DNA of 5,325 nucleotides from Actinomycetota bacterium. Its GTDB lineage: Bacteria; Actinomycetota; Actinomycetes; S36-B12. Below are positions 4,935 to 5,325 of this stretch, in pieces; position 1 is the first letter of the stretch; each line of letters starts with the position of its first letter. The notes beneath the pieces are model-generated. The model made no database searches and had not been told where the DNA came from. It saw nothing but the letters and a program-made list of their open reading frames with translations. A program made the translations under genes and the position numbers. The stretch is from assembly GCA_026392575.1 (NCBI GenBank), contig JAPLBU010000268.1:1-5325 (forward strand), in the 5' to 3' direction.

Positions 4935-5239
4935 GGCCTTGTCCCCCCGTACTCGCGGTCCACGTGCGCGACGCTCACGTGGTACTCCTCGTAGAAGTCC
5001 GCAATGCCGCGGCGCTGGGCCTCCGCGTGCTCCGGATGCGCACGCCAGGCCAGTACGGACTGCTCGTCGGAAAAGTACGCGACCGTGATCCCCAGGCGGG
5101 TGACAGGGTCACGGACGCTGACCATGTCCAGGAAGCCGGGCTGCTGGCGCGCAAGGGTCTCCATGCGCTCAGCCATGGCCGCGTACTCCTCATCATGATG
5201 CTCGGTCCGGCGAGAGGTGAAGACCACGGCGACAGTCAC
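4931..5239 (-). CDS. Antibiotic biosynthesis monooxygenase (ABM) family protein
   Basis: The 102-residue protein is a dimeric alpha+beta barrel (ferredoxin-like) of the ABM/YgiN type. The N-terminal strand VTVAVVFTS, the helix with MAERMETLARQQPGF (22-36), the strand ITVAYFSDEQSVLAWRAHPEHAEAQ read in pieces over 51-75, and FYEEYHVSVAHV (82-93) follow the family order. The W-R-x-H-P-E-H-x-x-A-Q signature is very typical. Members include quinol and haem monooxygenases and many proteins of unknown role; nothing here fixes the substrate. I choose GTG 5239 because TAGGGT lies 7 nt upstream and no ribosome site precedes it, implying a leaderless mRNA. The frame remains open to ATG 5293, but that extension would cross the promoter and the divergent gene. 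It forms an operon with the PhnB-like gene through a 4-nt overlap. Confidence 0.82.
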   Translation of the reverse strand: MTVAVVFTSRRTEHHDEEYAAMAERMETLARQQPGFLDMVSVRDPVTRLGITVAYFSDEQSVLAWRAHPEHAEAQRRGIADFYEEYHVSVAHVDREYGGTRP

Positions 5240-5274
5240 GGGGCCAACCCTAGACTCGGCTCCATGAGCGTCAG
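5229..5274. promoter_or_regulatory. Near-symmetric bidirectional promoter, both genes probably leaderless
   Basis: Two -10 boxes on opposite strands share the TA at 5251-5252: TAGACT on plus (5251-5256) and TAGGGT on minus (complement of 5247-5252). Each ends exactly 7 nt before its start codon (ATG 5264 plus; GTG 5239 minus). Weak -35 matches stand at 16-nt spacing on both sides: GCGACA (5229-5234) and, on minus, CTGACG (complement of 5269-5274), each with four of six TTGACA bases. The -35 of each direction lies inside the other gene. Confidence 0.5.
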
Positions 5275-5325
5275 GGTCTACACCGGACCGCACTCCGATC
5301 GTGGAGGCGGCGCATCTGGGTGGAT
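5264..5325 (+). CDS. Start of an unrecognised protein gene (5' part)
   Basis: An ATG at 5264 opens a frame that runs without a stop to the window end, giving 20 codons that begin MSVRVYTGPHSDRGGG. There is no ribosome site; TAGACT 7 nt upstream supports a leaderless start. Start codons of this gene and of the divergent ABM gene are only 24 bp apart. The N-terminus reminds me loosely of actinobacterial membrane proteins annotated as carotenoid-biosynthesis (DUF422) proteins, but 20 residues cannot support that. The gene could also be any other protein whose body lies outside the window. Confidence 0.5.
   Translation, partial: MSVRVYTGPHSDRGGGASGW

Noticed and set aside
5240..5293. ABM gene starting at ATG 5293
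   Set aside because: The 18 extra residues are not family-like and would run across the divergent promoter and the start of the plus-strand gene.

Overview
The window is GC-rich chromosomal DNA from an actinobacterium. The evidence is the GC-rich third codon positions, a DUF222/HNH gene of the kind repeated in actinobacterial genomes, an FMN lactate dehydrogenase that resembles mycobacterial LldD2, and several start codons 6-7 nt behind TANNNT boxes, the usual leaderless layout of this phylum. I cannot name the genus. Nothing points to a plasmid, phage or insertion sequence. There are no rRNA or tRNA genes and no CRISPR array.

Left part (1-1384): the 3' end of a DUF222/HNH nuclease-like gene is followed by a small two-gene unit. 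A 26-codon ORF (410-490), built on an 18-bp tandem repeat, overlaps by ATGA a 68-residue protein with two membrane segments (487-693). A DUF2461 gene (719-1384, minus) converges on this unit.

Middle (1385-3606): an lldD-type gene (1401-2609, minus) lies 16 nt upstream of the DUF2461 gene and probably shares its transcript. A YbaK-type aminoacyl-tRNA deacylase gene (2676-3158, plus) diverges from lldD across 66 bp that hold an inverted repeat overlapping candidate -10 boxes for both directions. A small cupin gene (3274-3606, minus) converges on the YbaK gene.

Right part (3607-5325): a TetR-type regulator (3670-4335, plus) diverges from the cupin gene over an inverted repeat that is a good operator candidate. 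A two-gene minus-strand operon follows, with an antibiotic-biosynthesis-monooxygenase-like (ABM) gene (GTG start at 5239) and a PhnB/VOC gene overlapping it by GTGA. The start of an unrecognised plus-strand gene (5264 to the window end) diverges from that operon across only 24 bp.

The genes look like ordinary accessory metabolism and housekeeping: lactate oxidation, tRNA proofreading, small cupin, ABM and VOC proteins, and one local regulator. I see no defence, toxin or biosynthetic system. The most interesting signals are regulatory: (1) the repeat-built small ORF coupled to a membrane protein, (2) a nearly symmetric bidirectional promoter in which both genes look leaderless, (3) palindromes in the two other divergent intergenic regions, and (4) a YbaK homologue without the usual lysine.
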